This document shows positions 8,787 to 18,696 of a stretch of 32,176 nt of DNA, piece by piece (the stretch's first letter is position 1; each line of letters opens with the position of its first letter). The translations under genes and the position numbers were made by a program. The notes under the pieces were generated by a model. It saw nothing but the letters and a program-made list of their open reading frames with translations, searched no databases and was not told the DNA's origin. Origin of the DNA: Euglena gracilis (Eukaryota; Euglenozoa; Euglenophyceae; Euglenales; Euglenaceae); NCBI GenBank assembly GCA_900893395.1, contig CAAHFI012044020.1:1-32176 (forward strand), in the 5' to 3' direction.

Positions 8787-10587
8787 ATGGGTCCACGTTT
8801 TCAAAAAGCGATCCTCTGTTCCGTGTCTGAGACCGTGGAATTTAACAGCGCTCGATATTTGGGGGGTTTGAGCCGGGAAAAAAAAGAAAAGAAAAAAATG
8901 GGTACCTTCCGAAATAGGCTGCGTCACCAACCTCCGGGGTATCAGTCTGCGCGTGGACAGCATTCCCGCCGCCGCATTCGCGTCCGACGCGGGCGCCGTG
9001 CTCGGTCGCGTCAATCATGTGTCGTTGAAGGCGCGGCACGCGGAACTGGACGACCGGAGTTTGGGTCAATTTCTTGCGGCGGTCGCCGCGGGAAAACCTG
9101 GCGACAAAATCCTACCCTGGCGATCCGCCCGCATAAGCCTGGCACACAATCGCATATCGGACGCCGGAGCCAGGACGTTGGCCGAATTTTTCGTTCGCCA
9201 CGGCGGAAACCATCTCCACCGCATCCACCTCAGCCTCGGTTTCAATACCATTCACGACCCTGTGGGCTGTCTCGCGCCCTGGATCGATGTGTTCGGTCAC
9301 GGAGCACGGTGCGCGATCTCAGCCTGAGCATCGACCGCGACATATGGGAGGCATCCATTACCCACTGCGCCAACCGCATTTTGGGCGGTCTCCCGGAGGG
9401 TCTCCGCCGACTGCGACTCAGTGCGGCCTACCAACGACTGAGCTGGTCGTCCCCTCTCGCGCTCCCCCAGCGACTCCGTCGGCTCTGCCTGGACCTCCGC
9501 AGTTCCAGTTTGTCGGGCAGCGATCCGGCGATCACGATCGCCGGCGCCCTCCGCGGCACGGCGTCCAAACTGGAGATTCTCGAACTCCGGTTCTATCAGA
9601 CCAACCTGGAGGACGCCCAGTATGCCCGCATCGTTTCCGAGGGCGTCGGACCCATGCACCGGCTGCGCTCCTGTCTCCTGGACCTGTCGCACACCGATGC
9701 GGGACCGATCACGTCGGCGGCGCTGTCGAGCCATCTGCCCCCGCGCGTTCAGAATCTCCGGTTATTGTTCGCGTTCACCCACAATATCAACGCCCTCGAC
9801 CTCTCGCGCGCCGTTTCCGCGCTGCGACTCCTGCGGTTGGACCTCACCGGATCGACGGGTCTCGCCTACCTTTCGCTCCCACCGGTATCCGATCACCAGG
9901 AGTTGCTGCTACGCGGTGCGGGTCCGCGCGGAAATCTCCGGCCGTTGGTCGTACGATCCACCGCCGGCGATACGGGTCCGGGCGTCCGCGAGGTGTCGGT
10001 GTGCAATGCCAACCTGTGTGCGGCGTTGGGACCGGTGGACGCGTGGACGGCGTGCCGCGACTGTTCCGTCGCCCTGGCATCGCGGGGAACGCTGGAAGCG
10101 CTGTGGGTGCGGCTCCGGGCGATCGGTGGCAACCTTCGTTCACTCCGGATCAGCGACCGTCCGGACGTCGCTGCGCGACCTGCCCGACATCGTGCGCTCT
10201 CTCGTCCTTTTGCAGCGTCTGAACCTACGCCTGCATTTCTGCCGTAACATGAGCTTCGTGGATCTCGTGAATGCGCTGGCCGACTGCCCCGCCGGACACC
10301 CATCCATCCGCCCGTCGCAGCAACCGACGAGAGATCCGCACACCCATCCGTTCCTGCGGCCGTCCCTGGTCTATTTGGAGATGGAGTGCTACTCGGGCTG
10401 TGTGACGATTCAGGGTCTGAATGAAATGTTCGAAATTGCGGTGGCGCGCTCGAGGTGCAATCAGAGTACCGTGCATTCGATTTACGGCATCCATGAAGGC
10501 CATTCGGGCCTCTCCGCGCGGTGGCTGGAGCGTGCCCGTGCGTCGCCGCATTGTCAGATCAATCTCCATTACGTCCGAACGACATAG
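8787..10587 (+). pseudogene. Leucine-rich-repeat protein gene, broken
   Basis: Leucine-rich repeats run through most of the gene: RISLAHNRISDAGARTLAEF (the ribonuclease-inhibitor type), LRRLRLSAAYQRL, LRRLCLDLRSSSLSGS, LEILELRFYQTNL, VQNLRLLFAFTHN and LRLLRLDLTGSTGL. The gene ends with INLHYVRTT and a stop. A whole product would be near 600 residues and would act as a protein-binding solenoid, possibly a substrate receptor behind an F-box as in the neighbour at 12918. Coding runs through more than one frame, so the gene appears broken in two or three places, one near a run of A early in the gene. The start is uncertain; coding-like sequence may begin about 100 bp before the ATG at 8787. Confidence 0.65.
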
Positions 10588-10751
10588 AAAAAAAAAGCAA
10601 CCAAAGTGGGGAAAAAAAAAGAGTGACAGTATCACCGACCGTAATTTTTTTTGTGTCCGTGGCGAATGTCCGTGGTCTCTAAAATCCACCGTCAAAGTCG
10701 TAATCCCGCACAATCTTCAGAAAGCGTACGTTGACGCATCATTCATTAATA

Positions 10752-12673
10752 TCACGCCGTTGGTTTCCCCGACAAACGGGGCCTCAATTGGTGGAAATCA
10801 TCGTCCCAAAAGGACGCATCGTTGGTACCGACCGGAGGCGGACCGCGATGTGCTTCGCGGTCCGTCGGTCCCCACGGGCGGCACGTGACATCCAGACGCG
10901 TGATCCAGGGGGGGAGGAGGTCCGATGACCGCAAAGATGCACAGTCGTGGGGTTTTCCAGCGCATTTTTCAGTGCCGCATCCATACCAGACACGGTAGTG
11001 CACCGGAACGGACGGGGCGAATGGAGACGGCATGCTGCGCATTGCGTTCCACGCGGCACGTGTCTCATCGCCGTCCTTGTTGTGTTTGTAGTGTATCGGC
11101 ACATTGGTTTCGTTGATGAGATACACACTCTGGATGCCTCGAACATCGTACTTCTCTGTCAGAAAACGCAGTGTATTCGACAGGGCCGTTGCGTCATTCG
11201 TCAACCGGAACCGCAGTACGAAGCGACGCACCGGATGCAGTGACGCCGTCGACGCGCCACTGCGAGCCTTCGGTGGCAGAAGACAACCGATTTGATTGAG
11301 CATTCGTTTCATCCGTTGCGTGTGTTGGTAATTTGGCCCGTCGAGCCCCATCGTTTGCAGACACAGCCTGTGGAAGCATACCTCCAATGTATCGAGGCGC
11401 ACGTTGGGGACGAACTCACCGGCGGTTTCTTCGTAGTCACTCCCATCGACCAATCCGATCGACAGTTTTACTGGATTGTTCCCACCGGCACTGCGGAGAG
11501 CCTTCAGAAAACGAGCCAATGTGGGTCGTTCTGTGGCGGGCATGCCCCGCGGAACGTAGCCCTGCATACCACACCACAACAGTCGCAGAGAGCGCGGCAG
11601 TCGACACTGGGTCTCAAGGGCTGCGATTAAACCTCGGGCGATGCGCACCCCGTTATATTCTGAGATCGGACAGTCGTACACGAGGTGTTGACTGGAGGTC
11701 AGCCACCGGACCCACGTTGCGGTTTTATCGGCCATTGTGGGGATCGTGTGGTCGGGGACATACCATTCGCCAACTCCGGTAAGATACGAATCAGGATGGA
11801 AGCGATGTCTCACATAGGGAAGGCAGTCCTCAAAGGCGAGCCTCCAATAACGACGGCCGTCGTACTGTGACGGATCAAACATTCGGTCACACTGAACCGC
11901 CAATCGGTAGAGCGTTAGCGACGATACGCCTTCCTCGTCGCTGACGATGATGAGAGCAAAGCCGGCCAGCCGGATGCATCCACCCGAGGGCGCCCTTGGG
12001 AGTGATTCTTTTTTACTGGTTCGTACCCGTTGAAAATATCGCCGGGCAAAGAGAATACCAAAAAACCCTCCCTGCTCCAATACCGATACATAAAGGACTG
12101 GTCGACACCGAAAAACACCGCGCTTTTCACACATCCAGTCTCAAGCGGGACGGCACCCGAGTACGACACAATCGTGTCCGCGTCACCGACCGATACCCAA
12201 ACGCTCCGCCGCCGATCGCCGCCCAACCCACACAGCCGACCTTGGAGGCAGGCGAGGTCGACGGTGCCCCCGTCGCGCGGAGCCATCCGGAGATACGTGT
12301 AGTCGGGCGGCATCACGACACTGCCAGTCAGTTCGAACCGTTGGTTTTGGTCCACGAAGTCGCCCATTGCGTGGATCCATTTGCGCCGGAGATGTCGTTC
12401 ACCCGCCTCCGACGACATATCCGCATCGACGACGGATTCGTAGGTGACGTTCGCGGTGAGCCGTGTGGTCGGCACCACCGACGATGGAAGGGGGCACGCA
12501 AATGCACGCGAAAGCGCTGCAAGAAAGTGGGTCCGCCAGTACTCGGCAATTCGTTGTTGTCGATCGACGATAAAGAAGTGATAGCAATCGGCTTCGCGTA
12601 CGCCGACTAACTGCGTCCTATTGTCGTTCTCCAAAGACACCACGACATCCGGAGGGCCGTCGGTCGTTGCCAA
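10752..12673 (-). pseudogene. Large unrecognised gene, possibly leucine-rich-repeat-like
   Basis: About 640 codons have strong coding character on the minus strand, in two frames, so one break is likely; each part is long and clean. The N-terminal part (VREADCYHFFIVDRQQRIAE and YTYLRMAPRDGGTVDLACL) has no recognised domain. The C-terminal part has weakly repeated LPRSLRLLWCGMQGY, VRLDTLEVCFHRL, VRRFVLRFRL and ITRLDVTCR elements, compatible with leucine-rich or beta-solenoid repeats. There is no ATG at the N-terminal end of the open frame, so the true start is unclear. It lies between two leucine-rich-repeat genes on the other strand and may be a diverged relative of them. Its 3' end converges with the gene at 8787. 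Confidence 0.5.
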
Positions 12674-12693
12674 TTTCGTTTTTAGTGTGTGTC

Positions 12694-12731
12694 CCGGTCG
12701 TCCTTTGATTCGTCGCTCAAAGGACGACCGG
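12694..12731. repeat. Perfect 15-bp hairpin between divergent genes
   Basis: CCGGTCGTCCTTTGA and TCAAAGGACGACCGG are perfect inverted copies with an 8-base loop. The hairpin is GC-rich and lies between the 5' end of the minus-strand gene at 12673 and the F-box gene at 12918, so it is not placed as a terminator for either. It could be a regulatory hairpin, a binding site or an inserted foldback. Confidence 0.8.
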
Positions 12732-13148
12732 AACGGTGTATGCGCTTGATTGGAATGCGAGCCGATCGTCTTGATACACGACGCTCAGAACAGCGACGGT
12801 GTCAGCACTTGGTAGATCGTAGTTCATATCGGCCGCCTTGGAATTTTTCTCTTATTCTCTCTCTCTCTCTCCCACAGGAAAGGCATTCGTCGACTCACTC
12901 AGAAATTTTTCACCACCATGCCATTTCCAACGGACATTCTGTTGGTCATTGCCGCGTTTCTCCCGTCGACGGCGGCGGCGGCGGCGGTGTGTCAGCGGTT
13001 TCAGAATGCTCTGCGGACGAACCGCGCCTTGGTCGTCGAAGTGACCCACGGCCGGATTATCGGTCGGCAATTAATCTGGATGGCGGCGACCGCAACCGGA
13101 GTACACCGATTAAAACTGCGATACGGAGTCAGCGAGTTCATCTCAGAG

Positions 13149-13204
13149 GGCCCGAAACGCCCGTTTCGTTCATTTTTTTTTATATAAAACGGGCAGTTCG
13201 GGCC
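13149..13204. repeat. Foldback insert 1 in the F-box/LRR gene
   Basis: GGCCCGAAACGCCCGTTT and AAACGGGCAGTTCGGGCC are inverted copies with two or three mismatches. The loop contains a run of nine T and TATAT. The GC content of the stem matches the gene and that of the loop does not. Confidence 0.75.
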
Positions 13205-13625
13205 TTCTAAGGGTTCATCCACCACGAACCTGGGGTGGCACAGGCTCTGGCACGGTATGAGGATCTGGTTGAATTGGACCTGTCGTTCGGGGGTTCGACG
13301 CTGGGAATTCTTCCGATCACAGAACTGATCGAAACAAATCTGCCGCGCCTGTCCGTCGTACGCATCGACCTCTCCTTCCGCATGGGTCCGCACCGATTGG
13401 ACGAACGGTTTTGGACGGCGCTTCTGCGCATCCAAAGCGTCGAGATCATCGCCGACAAACCGGACGACGTCACGGACGATGACATGGACACCCTGAAAAT
13501 GACGGATACGTCCAACGCCCGCTGGAAACGCTTCCACCTATCCGTGCGCACGGCCAACGTCACGGAATACGGCGTCGCATCTCTCGTGGTGGCCCTGCGG
13601 CGCTGTCCGGTGCTGACGGCCCTTT

Positions 13626-13700
13626 GAACCGGGATGGCATCATATCATAAAGGAAGTAATATTTATTATCCCGTGCATGATGCTGATGCCATCGCGGTTC
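13626..13700. repeat. Foldback insert 2 in the F-box/LRR gene
   Basis: GAACCGGGATGGCATCA and TGATGCCATCGCGGTTC are inverted copies, 16 of 17 positions pairing. They enclose an AT-rich core with TAATATTTATTA. It lies between two blocks of leucine-rich repeats. Confidence 0.75.
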
Positions 13701-14205
13701 TCACGTGGATTTGTCGTTCACCTACGCGGATGGATACGCCACGATGATCAATCTGCGGGATCTCTTTGCGATTCCGCTCCGCCAACTCAACCTGTCGGTG
13801 GACGGTGATGAGTCGCCCCCGCCCCCGATCGCGCTCCAAATTCCGAACCTTGCCGTCCAATCCAACATGCGACACTTGGATTTGTCGCTGTCGGGTCGAT
13901 GGATCGGCACGCGGGCCATGGCGCTGGCGCACCGTCTGCGATCGCTGTCACTGGACCTCTGCGGTGGAATGGGGCTGGACTCTGCAGCCTGGATGGGGAT
14001 GGCCGCCGCGGTCCGATCGACGGCGGGGACGTTGCAGAAACTGAGCATGCAACTCGCCTTTTGCGACCTCGACGATGAAACGGTGAACCGGCTGATCGAT
14101 TCAGGGATTCGACCGCTCTCGCGGATCGTCGAGTTGCAACTGGACGTCTCCAACAATCCCCTCGTTTCCGATCTCTCCGGGTTTGCGCGTTTGCCGCCGT
14201 CCATC

Positions 14206-14303
14206 GAGACATTGCGGCCCGGGCGGAAGATATGCGAATTCATACGAAGGAGGGTACGCGTGTATACATTTTTTTTTAAATCTTCCGTCCCGGTGCCCGT
14301 CTC
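14206..14303. repeat. Foldback insert 3 in the F-box/LRR gene
   Basis: Outer GAGAC and GTCTC and inner GGGCGGAAGAT and ATCTTCCGTCCC pair as inverted copies. The loop holds a run of nine T and GTATAC. It has the same layout as inserts 1 and 2, with different stem sequence. Confidence 0.7.
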
Positions 14304-15472
14304 AACGTGAGTCGCCTCCCGCGAACCGCCTCCCTGTCCGTCAGAGAGCTTGCGAGATGCCGCCGTTTGATGCTGCGGTCGGTGTACAATCGCGTCGAAC
14401 GTCTCGTTTTTCCGGCAAAGGTGGACGTACTGCATCTCTCACTGACCGGCAGCGTCCTCTTTGGACCGGGATCGGTTGCGTTCCCCGCTTCGGTCCGGAG
14501 TCTCCGGGTCAGACTACAGGCGGTTTCCGTTCTCACCGACGCATCATCATCGGCTGCCCATCCGACAATGTTCCGGTGCTTCCGCTTGGATGTGGACGTC
14601 TCGCACGCCACCCGCGAGGCGGTGGAGTTAGCGACCCGGATCCGAGCCAGCGCCCCGGCGGTGCGTAAGTTGCGTTGGTGTTCCGTTACCACGGACGTCC
14701 GCGGTCTCTCGGCGGCACTGCGCCACCTTCCCGATGCGATGGACGAACTTGCCGTCGACCTGACCCGACAAGCGCTCGAGAACCAGGCGGTGTCAACGGC
14801 ATTGCGCGATTTGTCGGTGCGATCCACCCTGCAATACTTTTTTACTACATGTTCACAGCGGAGACGCATATCCGGAATGGCCGTACACGACGGGTACGGA
14901 CGGAGTGCGGACGTGGATGACTGCGATCGGAAATCGCACACCGCATTTGAGTGTGCCCGTGGACGGGCACATTCCGGTACCGCTGCTGACCCTTCTGTGT
15001 TTGATTTCTTATCGTCGCTCTAAAATCGATCATTGGTTCACGTCACTGTCGTTTTGTTTGCACGCAACGGCGGATGCTTCTTTGCAGCTTCGGCGGATGC
15101 TGATGTTCGGAGATATCCTCAAAAATTCTCTCTCTCTCTGCAAAAATAAAAATAACGATGGAGAAGTGCAAAGATTTTTTTTTTTTGCTGATGAGTATTT
15201 CCGGTGGCATCCGATTAATGATTCGGCGACTGACCGAAACACCGAGAGTGAGCTTGTATTTTTCCGTGGACGCGGATACCCGTCTCACGGCTGACCTGTC
15301 TAAGCGCATCGGCAATCACCTTTTCAGTGAGTATTCGGTGGAGGATGACCGGATGTCCTTTTGGTAAAACAAAAACGGAGACACCAACAGACAGATTCGA
15401 TTTCATTTTAATGTTATTGCTTTGTTTCTTAATGTGTGCATTTTGTTGGTCGTTCAACCAGTTGGAGCGTCC

Positions 15473-15694
15473 TCAAAACAGAAAGACGATAGCCGTCAAC
15501 GCTAGCACGATCCCGGTTATCTCTACAGGCGAGAGAAGAAGGGCCGACGCCGGGGGGCCGAATTGGCAGTTTCGTGTGTCCACCGACCCCGACCCGTTCG
15601 GGGTTTGGTTGCCGTGGCTTTCCTGGCCGCAAACCATGGTGACATCCGTGGTAGTTCCATCGGGATTTTGAACGGTGACCGTGCGCGCGCTCAT
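15473..15694 (-). CDS. Small tail-anchored membrane protein
   Basis: The product has 73 residues from an ATG. The N-terminal half is polar (VTVQNPDGTTTDVTMVCGQE) and the last 22 residues are one hydrophobic helix (PVEITGIVLALTAIVFLF) that ends at the stop. It would sit in a membrane with its N-terminal domain on one side, as many virion inner-membrane proteins do. Two cysteines are present. It lies head-to-head with the gene at 15782, sharing a short T/A-rich region that probably holds both promoters. The gene looks whole. No family was recognised. Confidence 0.65.
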   Translation of the reverse strand: MSARTVTVQNPDGTTTDVTMVCGQESHGNQTPNGSGSVDTRNCQFGPPASALLLSPVEITGIVLALTAIVFLF

Positions 15695-15759
15695 ACGTTT
15701 TTTTCCCCCCGGTGGATCTCTCGGTGTTAATTTCCTTTTTTTTCTTTTGCGCAGGTTTC

Positions 15760-15781
15760 TTTCTTTCTCAATTAAAAAAAA
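15760..15781 (+). promoter_or_regulatory. A-run leader directly before a start codon
   Basis: The start codon at 15782 is preceded immediately by TCTCAATTAAAAAAAA. An AT-rich element running into poly-A right at the ATG resembles late promoters and poly-A leaders of poxviruses and related cytoplasmic DNA viruses. The resemblance is by eye only. Confidence 0.35.
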
Positions 15782-16783
15782 ATGGCGAGAGTACAGGCGC
15801 GCGTGGCCGCAAAACCGTCATCCGGTAGTCGTACTACGTCTGGACAAACACCCGTTGCCGCGGATGATCATGCGGCGGACACTGCCTTGGAGCGGCGCAT
15901 CGGTGCGTTGTGCGATCGGGTCGTCCGGACGGAGACGGCGACGTGCGATGCCTTCCGCGAACTGGTTGCGTTGCAGACGCAGCGATACGAGGATGTCGTA
16001 CATTCGCTGTACACCAATCTGGTCCGTGGCCTGATGCACGGTGATCGGCCGCGCATCCAGGCGAGTCTCTTCGCGGGATGCAATCTGTTGGAACAGCTGC
16101 AGTGCGACTGGAACACCGGTCGTATGACCGCACAACGCGAGCTACTCGCGGCGGCGGACGACCTGCGGACCGTGACGCAGCTCCTCCGCGATCGGTTCGG
16201 TTTGGAAAAAACGATCGCGGATCAACCAACGGCGGCGGTGTCGTCTCCGGTCGTTGACCGAATGATTGAAGATCGCGTCGATGAATGTACGACGCGCAAG
16301 CGAACGCCGCGTTCAAGAGTTGCGCGAAGGGCGCGAACGAGGCGTGGGACCGCGGGCGGACGTGTTGGATGCCCTGCGGGATCCTGCCGCTGCGTTCGGT
16401 ACCGGTTTATCCGCGGATGAGCATCGTCTGCTGTCGACGATCCTACCGGCCTGGGGATGCACCTCAAAAAATTGTACGCCCTCCATCCAAAATCCAAGGG
16501 TTGGTGACTTCGATATGTTCTTCCTGTATATTTTCCAAAAAAAAAAAACGGACGGCCATGGTGGTGCATTCTCAGAGCTCCAGTATCCGGTCTGATGCCC
16601 GATCTTGTCCTCATCCGCGACGGTTGGCATCCGAACCTCTGCATTTACAGCACGGCCAACGATCGTCGCTGGGACGACGCAGGCTTAAGCAATTCACCCC
16701 ACGTGAGTACGTTCGGCGGGCTGATCATGACGGAGTTTGTCCGCACCCGACGCGACATGCAACGGTTTACGTTTGTGTACTGA
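15782..16783 (+). pseudogene. Unrecognised helical protein gene, broken
   Basis: The N-terminal 190 residues are alanine- and threonine-rich and then mostly helical (ALERRIGALCDRVVRTETA, LLAAADDLRTVTQLLRDRFG), with coiled-coil character. Coding continues in other frames to a clear C-terminal part (LIRDGWHPNLCIYSTANDRR, then FGGLIMTEFVRTRRD) that stops at 16783. A whole product would be about 330 residues. It looks broken in two or three places, one next to an AT-rich insert with a run of twelve A. No domain recognised. It is transcribed divergently from the small membrane protein at 15473. Confidence 0.5.
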
Positions 16784-16853
16784 AGCGTTCTGAAATTTTT
16801 ACCCCCTCCCCCCCCCCTTTTAATTTCCACCATCCGAGAACGTTTGCGGTGCT

Positions 16854-17663
16854 ATGCATGTCATGACGGCCGTCGGATTCGGGGCCGCGGACATCAACCA
16901 TTACCTACCGTTCGTCGAGCATACCTTCTACGAACGGGTCATCGCGGACACCATGCTGTGTTTTCTCGCGGAGGCACAGGCACCCAAGGTATGCGTGTAC
17001 CGGGGAGCCGATTGGGCGTCGCTCATGGTTGCGTACATCGCCCACCACACGGGGCAGCGCAGCGGATCCTTGGCGGAGAGCCTGCAGTGGCGCCACTGCC
17101 TGCAGTCACTGGAAACCACACTGGCGGGTAACGCGGGCGCCGTGGAGCCGATGCATCCGCCAACCACCGTATTGGGAGCCCTGCTCCGCCTGCGGTCCGA
17201 GGGGCGGGCATACCTGGATGGCATCAGCGAACCGGCGGCGATCCAGGCGCTGGACTATGGGTTCCGGGCGGCGCTGCGCGCCAGTGGCGGTGGCGATCGC
17301 CCGTCGGTGATGACCTATCTGGACGACGGTGTGGTCGGCGTGCGCGCCTGGCCCGCGGTTCTCCGTCAGATGGCGGTAGAGCATGACCGGATGCTGGTGC
17401 GGAGACTGCGCTTGCTGCCGCGTTCACCAGACATTCCGACGGCGGCGGGCGTGCTATCCTCTTCGTCGTCAGGTACGGCGGTGCCTCCGGGTGACGCCGT
17501 GCGGCGGACCGCTGCGTGGCTGTGGCGCATCTGGGCGCCGGGTCCCGATGGCCATCCGGACGCGATGACGGACGACGACAGCGACATGCACCTGTTCGAA
17601 TCCGTTCTCGTCGGTGCGGTCACGGAAAATCTCCGGCAAGCCTCCTCTGCTTTGGCATCGTGA
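16854..17663 (+). CDS. Unrecognised 269-residue protein
   Basis: The frame is clean from ATG to stop, with strongly GC-biased third positions. The protein is mainly alpha-helical with alternating hydrophobic stretches (HYLPFVEHTFYERVIADTML, WRHCLQSLETTLAGN, RAYLDGISEPAAIQAL) and a serine-rich linker (SSSSSG) before a tryptophan-rich segment (RTAAWLWRIWAPG) and an acidic patch (DDDSD). No signal peptide or membrane helix is evident and no family was recognised. It follows the broken gene ending at 16783 by 70 bp, separated by a C/T-rich tract. The stop lies in a small palindrome (ATCGTGATATATACGAT). Confidence 0.65.
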   Translation: MHVMTAVGFGAADINHYLPFVEHTFYERVIADTMLCFLAEAQAPKVCVYRGADWASLMVAYIAHHTGQRSGSLAESLQWRHCLQSLETTLAGNAGAVEPMHPPTTVLGALLRLRSEGRAYLDGISEPAAIQALDYGFRAALRASGGGDRPSVMTYLDDGVVGVRAWPAVLRQMAVEHDRMLVRRLRLLPRSPDIPTAAGVLSSSSSGTAVPPGDAVRRTAAWLWRIWAPGPDGHPDAMTDDDSDMHLFESVLVGAVTENLRQASSALAS

Positions 17664-17779
17664 TATATACGATACAAACGAAATAATATATGTACATCGA
17701 TCCGTCGTTCGTTTTTGTTGGTTTGTTTTGTCTTTTGTCCGATGGAATTGAGCACGATGCTCGTTCCGTTCCGTCAATA

Positions 17780-18486
17780 ATGGCACAGGTTTGCATCGAG
17801 ATGGACGAAAGCGAAATCCATCGTTCCACGGTCAGGTCTATTTCTTTGGCTCAAAAAAATTGTACAAATATAAATTTGCAGAAGTATACCTGGATCCGGA
17901 ACGGGCGTACGGTCCGGTAACGGAGACCAATCGTTCCCATCTCCAACACCATTTGGAAAACATGGAACGCATGATGGTGATTTGGGGGATTTTTTTCTAT
18001 TCGTAGTAATTGTTGAGATATTGCTGTCAAAATGACACAAAAATTCTCATTCATATACAAACAGAAGCAAGACAAAGTCAGATATGTCAGATGTATATTG
18101 CATTTTAAAAAAAAATGCCTCAATCGACCGGAAGCGTTTCGATATGATCGGCGCTTGTGGACGGAAGAACAGCGCCAACAGCGTCGGTATGGATCCTTTG
18201 AACCGCGGGTATATGTAGTACGTATGATTGCATCGTATTAAATTAATCAATCGTATCTATCTATCTGCGGGTACCAGAATTGGTCAATGACTTCCGCGTT
18301 GCCGCGGGAAAGGGCGGAGCGGTCTACGATACGGATTGCCTGCGTCTCCGTTACATGCGGGCCTACCGACAACACGCCGACGATGCATTCGGCGATCTCG
18401 ATGCATCCGTAACGGGTGTCTCCGCCATGCGGGACGGAGTACTTTTTCCGGTAGCCATGGACACGGAGGAGGCGGAGGAGCATTGA
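17780..18486 (+). pseudogene. Unrecognised small gene with AT-rich inserts
   Basis: Coding-like blocks on the plus strand start at MAQVCIEMDESEIHRS and include AYGPVTETNRSHLQHHLENM, YDRRLWTEEQRQQRRYG and DTDCLRLRYMRAYRQHADD, with an acidic end (MDTEEAEEH) at 18486. Blocks are separated by AT-rich inserts, one of which is flanked by a 7-bp direct repeat. The gene is interrupted in about three places. A whole product would be roughly 150 residues. No domain was recognised. Confidence 0.45.
18205..18273. mobile_element. 62-bp AT-rich insert flanked by GCGGGTA direct repeats
   Basis: GCGGGTA stands at 18205-18211 and 18267-18273. Between them is AT-rich sequence including TATCTATCTATC. The insert begins GTATATGT and ends TACCAG, so it also looks like a short GT-AG intron. 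A target-site duplication together with splice-like ends is the signature of introner-type elements. Confidence 0.5.
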
Positions 18487-18490
18487 CCTA

Positions 18491-18516
18491 CATCAGAGAG
18501 AGAGAGAGAGAGAGCA
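18491..18516. repeat. GA microsatellite
   Basis: About ten AG units follow the end of the preceding gene. It is the mirror of the CT tract at 12855-12873 before the F-box gene and the TG tract at 24811-24829. Confidence 0.85.
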
Positions 18517-18696
18517 ACAGCCTGCGTGCGACCTACGACCTTTGATAAAAAAAACGCCTTTGCGACGAACCCTTTGTTTTTCAATCCCGATCATTCACCC
18601 TCAGACATTCTCGCACGGTTCTAACGCAAGCCGTTTCTATGTGGACAACAACCGACGCCCGGTGGGTAAAAAAAAAGAAGCCGACAATACACGACA

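Larger units (their letters stand above)
12918..15367 (+). pseudogene. F-box/leucine-rich-repeat protein gene interrupted by foldback inserts
   Basis: The start at 12918 follows a CT repeat and CCCACAG. The first 35 residues are an F-box (PTDILLVIAAFLP then AVCQRFQNAL), expected to bind Skp1. Leucine-rich repeats follow to the end: LVELDLSFGG, LRQLNLSVDG, MRHLDLSLSG, LRSLSLDLCGG, IVELQLDVSNNPL, VDVLHLSLTGS and VRSLRVRLQA. The whole would be about 750 residues, typical of an F-box/LRR substrate receptor in an SCF ubiquitin ligase. GC-rich coding sequence is interrupted by at least three foldback inserts and further AT-rich stretches, so the gene is broken in about five places, unless these inserts are removed from the RNA. 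The final part (FSEYSVEDDRMSFW) ends cleanly. Confidence 0.7.

Noticed and set aside
8349-9014. A 221-residue minus-strand protein overlapping the ankyrin gene
   Set aside because: It is an overlapping frame over the ankyrin gene and the spacer, with arginine- and cysteine-rich sequence typical of the shadow of GC-rich coding DNA.
9287-10222. A 311-residue plus-strand frame over the leucine-rich-repeat gene
   Set aside because: Its composition (P, R, G and A rich, without repeats or hydrophobic periodicity) marks it as a shadow of the repeat-bearing frame.
11996-12610. A 204-residue plus-strand protein opposite the large minus-strand gene
   Set aside because: The minus-strand frame has far better protein character and continues beyond it; the plus-strand frame is rich in R, H and P without domain signs.
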